From positions 1 to 23,740 of the forward strand of contig CAVCIY010000088.1 of the NCBI GenBank assembly GCA_963602445.1: a stretch of 23,740 bases of DNA. Direction: 5' to 3'. The notes under the pieces are model-generated. The model had not been told where the DNA came from and searched no databases. It saw only the letters and a program-made list of their open reading frames with translations. This stretch comes from Alangreenwoodia sp963602445 (GTDB lineage: Bacteria > Bacillota > Clostridia > Peptostreptococcales > Anaerovoracaceae). The position numbers and the translations under genes were made by a program. Each line of letters starts with the position of its first letter. Position 1 is the first letter of the stretch. Of the stretch, positions 7,855 to 14,926 are shown piece by piece.

Positions 7855-7887
7855 GCGTTGGTTTTGCGTTGGTATCGATTTGATATT
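7855..7887 (+). promoter_or_regulatory. Direct-repeat operator and -10 box of the pilus operon
   Basis: Two GCGTTGGT octamers (7855-7862, 7866-7873) are 11 bp apart, and the second ends exactly 8 bp before GATATT (7882-7887). Against the site at 4173-4205, 27 of 33 positions agree; three of the six differences are the 3-bp spacer between the octamers. The shared core GCGTTGGTATCG then extends into the -10 box. TTGGTT overlapping the first repeat at 7858 could serve as a poor -35. The likely regulator is the response regulator encoded just upstream. Confidence 0.65.
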
Positions 7888-8035
7888 ATGAGCGTATATC
7901 AAGAGGGTGACAGTCTGCGTAAGGCAGATGCGGAGTGTGAAAGCCTCAGTCAAAATAGGGTACTTTCGACCGAAGATGGATTTTGGTGAAGAGTGATTTC
8001 GGTTCGGAATACTGATATCAGCAAGGGTGCGTTAT
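7888..8035 (+). other. Leader of the pilus transcript
   Basis: If transcription starts near 7894, about 140 bases of untranslated leader precede the adhesin gene. It has a small hairpin (CTGC/GCAG, near 7914-7928), and I could not match it to a known riboswitch class. Open frames in it have no ribosome binding site. An AAGGG (8023-8027) 8 bases before 8036 sets the start of the adhesin. Confidence 0.45.
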
Positions 8036-10177
8036 ATGCAAAATATTATATCGAAAAAAATACAAGAACATATGAAAAAAAGGACGTGGAACAAGCGCCG
8101 GAAGCGCGTCCTAACAGCGCTTGGCTGCATTGTCGTTTTCTGTACGGTTTACGCTCTGATGCTTCCGGCTGTCACCATGACGGGCGAAACATTCTGCGGC
8201 TTGGAGCATACTCACACGCTGTCCTGTTATTCTGATCCTGAAGCGGATGTTGAGGAGGAAAAAAACAGCATTGAAGCTGTTGCGGGAGAAGACAGCTTCT
8301 CAATGATGCTTGCTGCCGAAGGGACAGAAGAGATAAATGAGGCTCCCGATTATGTCGGAACAATCGGGACCGCAAATCAGTGGCAGATTGTTGCGGAGCA
8401 ATATGCCGGCAATTTGAATTCAGATAAAATTCCTTATGACACCGATGGAGACGGCTGCGCAGATGTTTTGCTGCAAAAGAATGTGATTCCGACCGAAAAT
8501 GAAAACGAATTTCTGGTTTATCTGGGCATAACAAAGCAAATGTCATGGGATGAATTGCTTGCACAATCCACAGTGGGACTTACGACACAGGGAAAATGGA
8601 GCGAGTCGGATGTTGGAAGCCTCGTCTCAACAAATGCGATTGGCGGCAATAAGACAAATATATTGCAGCCGGGTTATTCAAGTGGCGGCAGAAATTATGA
8701 AGCAACTATCTACCTGCAGCGCGGCGGCACCACCGTACATACATATACAGGATGGTACAACGGAACAACTCCGAATGCATCCAACTGCACAGGTTATATC
8801 ATTCTGAAGGGGCTGGATAATAAGGCAATTATTGCTTCAGTTTCTGTGAACCTGCATCAGGATGGCAGCGGCAGTGGCGGAGAACTAAGCTACACCATTG
8901 ATTTGGATAAGATGAGCAGCAACGGCATTTTTTACGCTGTGGAGGAGATATCACTTGATTCCGTAACGGATGTAATGGGAAACGGAATTGTTTATGACGA
9001 AGTTGTCAATTGTGATGGTACGGTATCTTATGACAACGATACACTTACATGGAATATTATTGAAAATGAAAATGTGACAGGTATCAACTATACGAATCCG
9101 GTTACGGGATATATAGAGAATGTTGCCCAACTTGTGTATAAGGTGAAACTGGATGTAACACAGGATGGATTCCACAGCTGCGCCGACAATATGAACAGTT
9201 CTGTCGGTGATGAGGAAAGCTACGCTGTCAACCGGTACGCAACGATGAACTATCGTCTTGGGAGCCAAGCGTATACACGTGATTTTCAAGTACCATACGT
9301 GCGTGGGCTTTTGTACGACATAACATTCGAAAAGAAGGGCGATGACGGAAGATATTTGAGCGGTGCGGTCTTTGGAATCTATGAAGCAGACGGCGTAACG
9401 CCAATATATCAAAATGGCGTTCCTTACACGATCACAACAGATAAAGCTGTTGCGGACAATGCCTTCCTTGATCTGCCGTGCGGCAGTTATGTCATTCGTG
9501 AAATAGAAGCACCAAGAGGATACAGCGCAACGGATCCTGCTGAATGGAATATTGCGCTCTGCTATACAACGAATTCTTCACAATTAGGGCAGGATGCTTT
9601 TTTCAATAAAAAAAATATGCGTTACACAGGTAATGACAGCGATGGAGTATGGACGGTCATAAACAGTAAAAACCCATTTACCTACAGCATCCTTGTTATA
9701 AAGCAGGATAAAGAAGGAAATCCCATATCAAATGTGCCATTCTCTCTTGCACCGGATGTAGAAGGTGTCTGGTCAGAATGCTATACAGACGGGAACGGAG
9801 AGTACCTGTTTGACTCGGATTTTGGATTAAATGTCAGCTTCGAGTTGACCGAATTAACACCGCCGGATGGATATTTCGGGCTGCCGTGTTCCATTCAATT
9901 CAAAGTATCGGAAGATGAGGATACCGGTGAGCATTCGGCTGTTTTGATTAATGGCGACTTGCTAAAGGATCTGGTTTCTCTGAAGCTAGAAGAAAACGAT
10001 GAGACCGGGGAAAATCAACTGCAAATTACAGTTGTCAACGAAACCGGCTACATTTTACCGGAAACCGGCAGCTCCGGAATTTACCCTTACACATTGAGCG
10101 GCGCCCTGATGGCAGTATCCGCTTTGATGTACAGATACATTTTGAGGCGCAAACGCGAAAGGAGGTTAAAAAGGTAA
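8036..10177 (+). CDS. LPETG-anchored SpaA-type surface adhesin, probable pilus tip or minor pilin
   Basis: This is a cell-wall-anchored surface protein of 713 residues from the ATG at 8036. The N-terminus is basic with a hydrophobic export segment (about 25-45). It is followed by FCGLEHTHTLSCY (residues 53-65), a motif I know from large clostridial LPXTG proteins. Residues 100-420 form an adhesin region I do not recognise; it has a calcium-loop-like DTDGDGCAD (135-143) and no von Willebrand A MIDAS motif. Two SpaA/Cna-B-like domains follow (about 424-510 with E-box REIEAPRGY, and 550-624 with ELTPPDGY). The sorting signal is LPETG (674-678), a membrane helix and the basic tail RRKRERRLKR. AAGGG lies 8 bases before the ATG, favouring it over the GTG at 8027. 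It is first in a pilin-pilin-sortase set. Confidence 0.9.
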   Translation: MQNIISKKIQEHMKKRTWNKRRKRVLTALGCIVVFCTVYALMLPAVTMTGETFCGLEHTHTLSCYSDPEADVEEEKNSIEAVAGEDSFSMMLAAEGTEEINEAPDYVGTIGTANQWQIVAEQYAGNLNSDKIPYDTDGDGCADVLLQKNVIPTENENEFLVYLGITKQMSWDELLAQSTVGLTTQGKWSESDVGSLVSTNAIGGNKTNILQPGYSSGGRNYEATIYLQRGGTTVHTYTGWYNGTTPNASNCTGYIILKGLDNKAIIASVSVNLHQDGSGSGGELSYTIDLDKMSSNGIFYAVEEISLDSVTDVMGNGIVYDEVVNCDGTVSYDNDTLTWNIIENENVTGINYTNPVTGYIENVAQLVYKVKLDVTQDGFHSCADNMNSSVGDEESYAVNRYATMNYRLGSQAYTRDFQVPYVRGLLYDITFEKKGDDGRYLSGAVFGIYEADGVTPIYQNGVPYTITTDKAVADNAFLDLPCGSYVIREIEAPRGYSATDPAEWNIALCYTTNSSQLGQDAFFNKKNMRYTGNDSDGVWTVINSKNPFTYSILVIKQDKEGNPISNVPFSLAPDVEGVWSECYTDGNGEYLFDSDFGLNVSFELTELTPPDGYFGLPCSIQFKVSEDEDTGEHSAVLINGDLLKDLVSLKLEENDETGENQLQITVVNETGYILPETGSSGIYPYTLSGALMAVSALMYRYILRRKRERRLKR

Positions 10178-10276
10178 GCCTCCGATTTTGGCGAGGAAAA
10201 ATGCGCTGCGATGTATTTAAAAACATATACTAAAAGATTTGCACAACGAGCCACAAACGCTTACACAAAAGAAATG

Positions 10277-10488
10277 TACTCAATGAGTAAAAACGCTTTC
10301 AAAATCTTTTCAAAATGCTAAAAAATGCTTCCAAAAATACTCACAAAGAGCACAGCTTCTTTCAAAATGCTAAAAAATGCTTTCAAAATGCTCAAATTGC
10401 AAAAATTACTCATGACGGATAAAAGTATTTACGATAATCAGAATTGCTCATGACAGTCAAAGATTTGCCTTGATGTCCGCATTGAGTA
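10277..10488. promoter_or_regulatory. Cluster of TACTCA/TGAGTA half-sites
   Basis: TACTCA occurs at 10277, 10338 and 10407, and its complement TGAGTA at 10284 and 10483. The first two form a dyad, TACTCA-A-TGAGTA (10277-10289). About 0.2-0.3 occurrences would be expected by chance in 377 bases. It may be an operator for a repressor or activator of the major pilin; no known regulator is implied. Confidence 0.35.
10308..10382 (+). repeat. Perfect 23-bp direct repeat upstream of the major pilin
   Basis: The copies at 10308-10330 and 10360-10382 are identical and are separated by 29 bases. Partial copies (TTTCAAAAT) flank both sides. The repeat is AT-rich, so part of the signal reflects base composition, but 23 identical bases are beyond that. 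Confidence 0.85.
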
Positions 10489-10554
10489 AAAATGTCCGTA
10501 ATGTAAGTAATATGTAATATGTTAAAACACTTGTAAAATGAAAGGAATATCAAC

Positions 10555-11994
10555 ATGAAAAGAATGAAAAAATTGCTTTCCCTGCTGCTTGTTTTGCTCA
10601 TGGTTATTTCTGCGGGAGTAACCTCATTTGCTGCAAACGGCACAGGCACGATCACGATCAAAAATACTACGAATAACGCAGTATATAACGCCTACAAAAT
10701 CTTCGACGCAACTGTCAGTGACGATAAGATTGCTTACAGCATCAAAGATACTGACGAATGGTACTCCGCAGTAAGTGCGGCAGACAGCCCTTTCCAGCTC
10801 ACAGCAACAAGCAAGTCTGGTGTCTATAATGTGTCCGTCAAAGCAGAAAAAGAGGATGCAGATGTTGTTTCGTGGTTAAATGATCAAGAACCTGAGGGAC
10901 AAGCAGCTGTCAGCGGCGAGGGTAACGGCGGAGTCCTTAAACTCGGGTCAGTAGACTACGGTTACTATTTCATCACGAGCTCCCTTGGAGCTGTCGTAAC
11001 TGTAAGCAGCGTGAAGCCGAATGCCGAAGTAATCGACAAAAACCAGAAGCCGGGATGGGATCCGGATCCTGATAATCCGAGTGACTCTGATACAGGAAAA
11101 TTTGTGTCAGCGACAGGTGAAGCAAACAGCTATGACAAGTCCAGCACTGCCGGCATCAATGACACCGCATATTTTAAGATCGCAGCGCATGTACCTGCCT
11201 ACGCAGGAAAAACACAGGTGAAAGATTATACCTTTACAGATACGCTTGGTGACGGATTCACAAGGAATGATGATATAATTGTGAAGATTGGTGAACGAGT
11301 GTTAATTCCTAATGAATATGAAGTTTTCCAGAGTGGACAGAACATGACAGTTGTAATTCACGCAAGCGCCATTGCGAATTATCCTGCAGACGCACACGTT
11401 GTCATGACTTATTCTGCAAAGGTTGACAAGGATGCAGAATATAAGAATAAGAATACCGTGAATATGGCGTGGGATTATGTAACAACTCCTGAGGGTGGTG
11501 AGCCTGAACCTCCGCAACCTACTGAAACCACTACCTACGTGTACGGCTTCAATCTGGTAAAGGTTGAAAAAGGCACCGGAAAGAAACTTGAAGGTGCTGA
11601 ATTCAAATTGCTCGATGAAAATAAAGATGAAATCGCAGTTGTCAGTGAGAATGGCAAGTATCGCGTTGCAACCGCAGGTGAAACCGGCAATGTGATCACA
11701 GCCGGTGATGTTGAGATTTTCGGCCTTGACGCAGGCACTTATTATCTTGAGGAAACAAAGGCGCCGGACGGCTACAACATGCTTACGGAGCCTTATAAGT
11801 TTGAACTGAGTGCAGAAGATGAATATACTGATGGTATCTGTACTTCTCCTGTGAAGGTTGAAAACAGCGCAGGTACTACTTTGCCTGAAACCGGCGGTAT
11901 CGGCACGACTGTCTTCTATGTCGTTGGAGGAATACTTGCGGCAGGAGCACTTGTCCTTCTTGCAGCAAGAAAGAGAATGTCGGCAAATAAGTGA
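10555..11994 (+). CDS. Major pilin, LPETG-anchored, isopeptide-forming SpaA family
   Basis: This is a structural pilus subunit of 479 residues, polymerised and anchored by the sortase encoded next. The signal peptide is 1-26 (cleavage after TSFA). Residues 27-158 form the N-terminal pilin domain, ending in NAEVIDKNQKP (156-166), the position and type of the pilin motif whose Lys receives the sortase-cleaved Thr. A middle isopeptide-type domain (about 180-310) includes YKNKNTVNMAW. A C-terminal Cna-B domain (about 330-438) has VKVEKGTGKKLEGAEFKL and the E-box YLEETKAPDGY (397-407). The sorting signal is TLPETGG (442-448), a hydrophobic helix and the tail ARKRMSANK. AAAGGA sits 8 bases before the ATG. 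Covalent polymerisation is inferred from family knowledge. Confidence 0.95.
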   Translation: MKRMKKLLSLLLVLLMVISAGVTSFAANGTGTITIKNTTNNAVYNAYKIFDATVSDDKIAYSIKDTDEWYSAVSAADSPFQLTATSKSGVYNVSVKAEKEDADVVSWLNDQEPEGQAAVSGEGNGGVLKLGSVDYGYYFITSSLGAVVTVSSVKPNAEVIDKNQKPGWDPDPDNPSDSDTGKFVSATGEANSYDKSSTAGINDTAYFKIAAHVPAYAGKTQVKDYTFTDTLGDGFTRNDDIIVKIGERVLIPNEYEVFQSGQNMTVVIHASAIANYPADAHVVMTYSAKVDKDAEYKNKNTVNMAWDYVTTPEGGEPEPPQPTETTTYVYGFNLVKVEKGTGKKLEGAEFKLLDENKDEIAVVSENGKYRVATAGETGNVITAGDVEIFGLDAGTYYLEETKAPDGYNMLTEPYKFELSAEDEYTDGICTSPVKVENSAGTTLPETGGIGTTVFYVVGGILAAGALVLLAARKRMSANK

Positions 11995-12040
11995 GGCTGA
12001 ATAAGGAAATCGGCAAGTCAACGATGATAGGGAGAGAAAC

Positions 12041-12841
12041 ATGAAAAAATTTTCGTCGAATGTCATATTGGTCATAATTTTTCTCGTGGGACTCTCCTTA
12101 TTGCTATATCCGGCTCTCAGCAATTATATCAACTCAATTCATCAATCAAGAGCAATCATGGATTATGAGGAGAGCCTGTCGGAGTTGTCAGACGAAGATT
12201 ATACGAAAATTTTCGAGAAAGCCGAAGAATATAATGAATCATTGCGTGAATTATCATATCCCTTACTTTTTTATGACAGACTTGACGGATATGAAGAGGC
12301 TCTCAGTGTGAGCGATGACAATATAATGGGTTACATATCCATCGACAAGATCGGTGTAGAACTGCCGATTTATCACGGGACGTCTGACTCTATTCTAAAT
12401 ACGGCTGTGGGACACTTAGAAGGTACAAGTCTTCCGGTTGGCGGAGAAGGTACGCATGCAGTTCTTTCGGGTCATCGCGGACTTCCAAGCGCAAAGCTTT
12501 TTTCAAATCTGGACAAACTTGAAGAGGGCGACATATTTACGATTACGGTACTAAATCGCGTCCTGACTTATGAGGTTGATCAAATCAAAATTGTTGAGCC
12601 GTCTCAGACAGAAGACCTGGCAATCGTGCCCGGGGAGGATTATTGTACGCTTCTGACATGCACACCTTACGGAATCAACACACAACGTTTGCTGGTACGC
12701 GGCATGCGCACCGAAAACGTGCCGAAAGAAGATGCGGCTTACATTCGGGCAGACGCTGTCAGAATCGATTATATAATCATCGCAACTATAGTGGCGCTGT
12801 TTATAATTCTTATATTGATTGTCATCTTGATGGTCTGCTGA
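12041..12841 (+). CDS. srtC: Class C (pilin-polymerising) sortase
   Basis: This membrane transpeptidase cleaves LPETG between Thr and Gly and joins pilin subunits. The 266-residue protein has an N-terminal membrane helix (8-27), a helical region (35-75), the sortase barrel (about 97-225) and a second C-terminal membrane helix (244-265), the two-anchor layout of class C enzymes. Catalytic residues are His145 (LSGHRG), Cys207 (TLLTCTPYG) and Arg216 (TQRLLVRG). The DPF/DPW lid motif of many class C sortases is absent; YDRLDGYEEAL (78-88) sits at its place. AGGGAGAG precedes the ATG, 46 bases after the major pilin, so the two are probably co-transcribed. It is the only sortase in the window. The symbol follows class and context. 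Confidence 0.94.
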   Translation: MKKFSSNVILVIIFLVGLSLLLYPALSNYINSIHQSRAIMDYEESLSELSDEDYTKIFEKAEEYNESLRELSYPLLFYDRLDGYEEALSVSDDNIMGYISIDKIGVELPIYHGTSDSILNTAVGHLEGTSLPVGGEGTHAVLSGHRGLPSAKLFSNLDKLEEGDIFTITVLNRVLTYEVDQIKIVEPSQTEDLAIVPGEDYCTLLTCTPYGINTQRLLVRGMRTENVPKEDAAYIRADAVRIDYIIIATIVALFIILILIVILMVC

Positions 12842-12855
12842 ATTTGCCTATATTT

Positions 12856-12924
12856 TTAACCCGCCGGTGTGAAGTTTTCACATGGCTTGTTGTTCTTATC
12901 GTAGAATCTAACGTCGTCGTCCTG
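12856..12924 (-). other. Coding-like extension after the in-frame TAG
   Basis: These 22 sense codons in the same frame as the small Cys-rich gene follow its TAG and end in TAA. The sequence after the stop begins CAG. The composition (Asp, Asn, Lys, Tyr, Phe, Cys) is that of a real protein rather than random translation, but the segment is too short for proof. Confidence 0.4.
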
Positions 12925-13011
12925 CTAAACCTCTAAGCCTTTTGCTTTGCAGAGGCAATCGCCGTCGCAAACGTTATTCGGTTTGCGGTGTTCGCATTTC
13001 CCGCGGGTCAT
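12925..13011 (-). CDS. Small Cys-rich protein, 28 residues, with possible readthrough extension
   Basis: I do not recognise this protein. The 28 residues contain Cys6, His8, Cys15, Cys19 and Cys21 (C-x-H, then C-x3-C-x-C), suggesting a metal site or disulphides. Expression signals are unusually strong for so short a frame: a consensus promoter (13052-13080), an estimated 34-base leader, and AAAGGAGG 7 bases before the ATG. The reading frame stops at TAG (12925-12927) but continues for 22 sense codons to TAA at 12856. This extension reads QDDDVRFYDKNNKPCENFTP-A-G, hydrophilic and with one more Cys, which looks coding. The product may be 28 residues, about 51 by readthrough or recoding, or the remains of a 51-residue gene broken by a nonsense change. 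It converges with the sortase gene. Confidence 0.72.
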   Translation of the reverse strand: MTRGKCEHRKPNNVCDGDCLCKAKGLEV

Positions 13012-13051
13012 CTTTGTTCCTCCTTTCCGTGACCTTTTTCTTTATATTCTT

Positions 13052-13080
13052 ATTATAACACTTTGAGTCGCTTTTGTCAA
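13052..13080 (-). promoter_or_regulatory. Perfect sigma-70 (SigA) consensus promoter
   Basis: On the minus strand TTGACA (13075-13080) is followed after exactly 17 bases by TATAAT (13052-13057). A/T-rich sequence upstream (13081-13105) could act as an UP element. The predicted start point near 13045 lies just ahead of the small Cys-rich gene. No operator overlapping it is evident, so strong constitutive expression is likely. Confidence 0.9.
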
Positions 13081-13114
13081 TAATTTTTCGGAAAAATTTT
13101 TCTGGCAGTAACGC

Positions 13115-13146
13115 GGAACGGCGGGCTAACTGGAACCCGCCGTTCC
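13115..13146 (-). terminator. Hairpin at the end of the minus-strand operon
   Basis: GGAACGGCGGG (13115-13125) and CCCGCCGTTCC (13136-13146) form a perfect 11-bp GC-rich stem with a 10-base loop, just after the MazF-like gene. In the minus direction no T tract follows directly. In the plus direction TCATTTTTA follows, so it may instead, or also, end transcripts coming from the sortase side. It isolates the consensus promoter from the operon. Confidence 0.7.
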
Positions 13147-13152
13147 TCATTT

Positions 13153-13620
13153 TTATTTGCTGTTTATGACCTTGCCAAGCAGCGCATCGTACATCTCCTG
13201 AAGCACAGCACATTTCGCTTCGGCGGCAGCGCAGCGTTTTGCAACGTCCTTATCAGACGCTTTCTGGGCAGATGACTTATTGACGTTCAAGCCAAGCGAC
13301 ACAGCCATTGCCGCCTCAATCGCCTGCATCTCGCTCTCATGAACCTCGCCGCAGTAGTTTTCGAGGCGTTCTACCGCCACCGCAGTAATTTGCTCACACA
13401 AAGCTGTGCTGCCGCGCTTCAAGCATTTGATTTCTACGTGCGTCGGCATATCTTGCTTGGGCTGAGTCGTGAGGTAAACAACCTCAACCGTCGAACTAAA
13501 TTCATTGTTTACATCATTCGATACAATAATAGCGGGGCGTCCGGGACGTTGTTCACTGCCCGTCGTCTGAAATCCGTTCTTGATATAATAAATCTCGCCA
13601 CGTCTAATTTTATTGGGCAT
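13153..13620 (-). CDS. MazF/PemK-family endoribonuclease-like toxin, no adjacent antitoxin
   Basis: MazF/PemK proteins are sequence-specific mRNA interferases. The 155-residue protein starts MPNKIRRGEIYYIKNG and has the family signature GSEQRPGRPAIIVSND (21-36), VEVVYLTTQPK (45-55) and STALCEQITAVAVERL (71-86). The likely active residues Arg28 and Ser71/Thr72 lie in the conserved blocks. Beyond the core (about 1-112) is an Ala/Lys/Glu-rich tail (113-155) likely to form a coiled coil, longer than usual. A start further upstream would add a tail overlapping the neighbouring gene, so I chose the ATG at 13620, which overlaps that gene by 11 bases. It is last in the operon, and no MazE-like antitoxin is next to it. 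Such lone phage MazF-like proteins may have non-toxin roles. Confidence 0.85.
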   Translation of the reverse strand: MPNKIRRGEIYYIKNGFQTTGSEQRPGRPAIIVSNDVNNEFSSTVEVVYLTTQPKQDMPTHVEIKCLKRGSTALCEQITAVAVERLENYCGEVHESEMQAIEAAMAVSLGLNVNKSSAQKASDKDVAKRCAAAEAKCAVLQEMYDALLGKVINSK

Positions 13621-13843
13621 TTCTAATTCTCTCTTTCTGCCGATAACACTTATCGGTCTTGCTGTTGTAATCACAGCCCGTGCATTCATCACTGTGAAGG
13701 CATTCATCACAAAGCATAAGTCTTCCACCACAATACGGACAGAAAGCTTGATAGCCTTCTGCATCAGTATTCCAGCCGTGAATCTCGACCTCGTGCTCGC
13801 ACTGTGGACACACTTCCGTCACTATGTAGGTTCTATCATCCAT
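13610..13843 (-). CDS. Cys-rich zinc-ribbon protein of unknown function
   Basis: This is a small 77-residue protein with nine cysteines: C12-x2-C15 and C35-x2-C38 (CPQC and CPYC, a zinc ribbon), then C45-x2-C48, C54-x2-C57 and C66, enough for a second metal site. It is probably a zinc-binding structural or nucleic-acid-contacting protein; no function is recognised. I chose the ATG at 13843 because GAGGAG lies upstream and the frame above it overlaps the end of the preceding gene. It sits between an unknown protein and the MazF-like gene, overlapping the latter by 11 bases, which implies translational coupling. Confidence 0.82.
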   Translation of the reverse strand: MDDRTYIVTEVCPQCEHEVEIHGWNTDAEGYQAFCPYCGGRLMLCDECLHSDECTGCDYNSKTDKCYRQKERIRNAQ

Positions 13844-13856
13844 CTGCCGAGTCTCC

Positions 13857-14483
13857 TCACATCTCAAAATTAACATCCCGAACGGTATAATTCGTGCCGT
13901 GCTCTTTGTTGAATTGCTCAACTATCGGGTCGGGAACGTAACAGTCGCCATACGGTATGAACCTGCCTTTCTTGATTATCCGGCAGAGCGTTTGCGCCGC
14001 TAGATTTTCATCCTCTCCGAAAATCACTGCTTCTTCTTCGGCGGTAATTCTGATTGTGGCACCCAACCGCAGCCACAGGTCCCGCTTAGGTGCCTCATCC
14101 GCACCCACAAAATCGAACTGCGGATTCTTGCGTCGCTGTTCGCAATGGGCAAGCCAGTCCTGAACTTCCGTAGTCCAGTGCTTTTTACCTGCGGTGAACT
14201 TGCCGTCGGAGAAGATAATTCCCTCGGACGATTCGATTTGGTGAATCCAAATCTGTTCCTCGCGGCGTTTCGGCTGAATCTCAATACTCCAAGGACCATC
14301 TGCGTGAATTAGTTTTGCAGCAGCAAGCGTAGGAAAGCTCATCACGTAACTGTTGTCGCCGGTATAGTCCTGCTGCATCTGACCGAACATCCAGTTTTCA
14401 AACTCCAAGAAATCATCGAACACCTTGTTCTCGTCTCTGCGGTGGTAATCGTTCCAATACCTCTCGAATTTAATTCTCAGCAT
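13857..14483 (-). CDS. Phage protein of unknown function
   Basis: I do not recognise this family. The protein has 208 residues and is acidic and Trp-rich (ERYWNDYHRRDE near the start, 'ENWMFGQMQQDY', GPWSIEIQPKRREEQIWIH, WTTEVQDWLAHCEQRR), with no membrane segment, signal peptide or Cys motif. It looks like a soluble, folded cytoplasmic protein. AGGAGG lies 9 bases before the ATG, and the gene follows the previous one by 16 bases in the same operon. Confidence 0.82.
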   Translation of the reverse strand: MLRIKFERYWNDYHRRDENKVFDDFLEFENWMFGQMQQDYTGDNSYVMSFPTLAAAKLIHADGPWSIEIQPKRREEQIWIHQIESSEGIIFSDGKFTAGKKHWTTEVQDWLAHCEQRRKNPQFDFVGADEAPKRDLWLRLGATIRITAEEEAVIFGEDENLAAQTLCRIIKKGRFIPYGDCYVPDPIVEQFNKEHGTNYTVRDVNFEM

Positions 14484-14499
14484 TTCTAAGTGCCTCCTC

Positions 14500-14913
14500 T
14501 CACCACGTCCGGCGCAGTCCTGCTGCGCCAGTCAATACAATGCCGATTGAACCGAACTCCGAGCAGTCCGGCATATCTTTGTTCAGCACATAAACGAGCT
14601 GCTGCCCGTTTCCGATGTCTTCTCGGTCCTGCTCCCATTCTTCAGGATAATCGCTGACGTAGAGATAGCTTTCCATCTCGCCGATGCTGGTGTAGCTGTG
14701 GATGACGTGGTAAACGAGGGCGTTGTTCTGCTTCTCGAAATCACGTACCCGCGCAAGCTGACTCTCATCAAGCCAGTAGCAAGCTCCAAGCGGCGGTGCG
14801 CTCTCAGAAACGAGGTCTTCCTTCTCGAACTGTCTGCGGATTGGCGGGTAAATACCCCACAACTTCATGCGGGCGATTGCCTCAATTTTCTTTTCTTCTC
14901 TGCTAACTGTCAT
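14500..14913 (-). CDS. Conserved element-borne protein of unknown function
   Basis: This is a 137-residue soluble protein starting MTVSREEKKIEAIARMKLWG. I recall similar proteins in Bacillota mobile elements, annotated only as hypothetical. It contains PPLGACYWLDESQ, YHVIHSYTSIGEMESYLYVSD and LVYVLNKDMPDCSEFGSIGI. No enzyme motif is evident. The ATG at 14913 is preceded by GAGGAGGAAAATAAA, better than the upstream ATG of the longer frame, which would overlap the end of the 28-residue ORF. Its ribosome binding site touches that ORF's stop codon. Confidence 0.82.
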   Translation of the reverse strand: MTVSREEKKIEAIARMKLWGIYPPIRRQFEKEDLVSESAPPLGACYWLDESQLARVRDFEKQNNALVYHVIHSYTSIGEMESYLYVSDYPEEWEQDREDIGNGQQLVYVLNKDMPDCSEFGSIGIVLTGAAGLRRTW

Positions 14914-14926
14914 TTTATTTTCCTCC

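Larger units (their letters stand above)
10178..10554 (+). other. AT-rich intergenic region before the major pilin gene
   Basis: There is no gene in these 377 bases. They are AT-rich and highly repetitive, with runs of AAAATGCT. They hold a perfect 23-bp direct repeat, a cluster of TACTCA/TGAGTA half-sites and two TT-x-CTCATGAC copies (10406-10416, 10444-10454). I see no convincing terminator or consensus promoter. AAAGGA (10541-10546) is the ribosome binding site of the major pilin. The length suggests separate control or RNA processing to make more major pilin than adhesin. Confidence 0.6.

Noticed and set aside
7888..8035. Possible c-di-GMP riboswitch in the pilus leader
   Set aside because: Pilus leaders sometimes carry GEMM riboswitches, but the conserved core and paired elements are not present.
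8100..9250. Von Willebrand A domain in the adhesin head
   Set aside because: No D-x-S-x-S MIDAS motif is present; DTDGDGCAD is a different, calcium-loop-like motif.
10277..10490. CRISPR-like array in the AT-rich repeats before the major pilin
   Set aside because: Only two copies of a 23-bp repeat, irregular spacing, no cas genes.
11302..12123. Long minus-strand ORF opposite the major pilin and sortase
   Set aside because: Antisense to two well-identified genes, Cys/Arg/Ser-rich nonsense composition, no ribosome binding site.
12842..12860. Left attachment site of the prophage
   Set aside because: No tRNA gene, integrase or recognisable core repeat; the other end is outside the window, so no direct repeat can be tested.
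13621..13764. N-terminal extension of the MazF-like protein
   Set aside because: It would overlap the zinc-ribbon gene almost throughout; the family's conserved start (RRGEIYYI) begins a few residues after the ATG at 13620.
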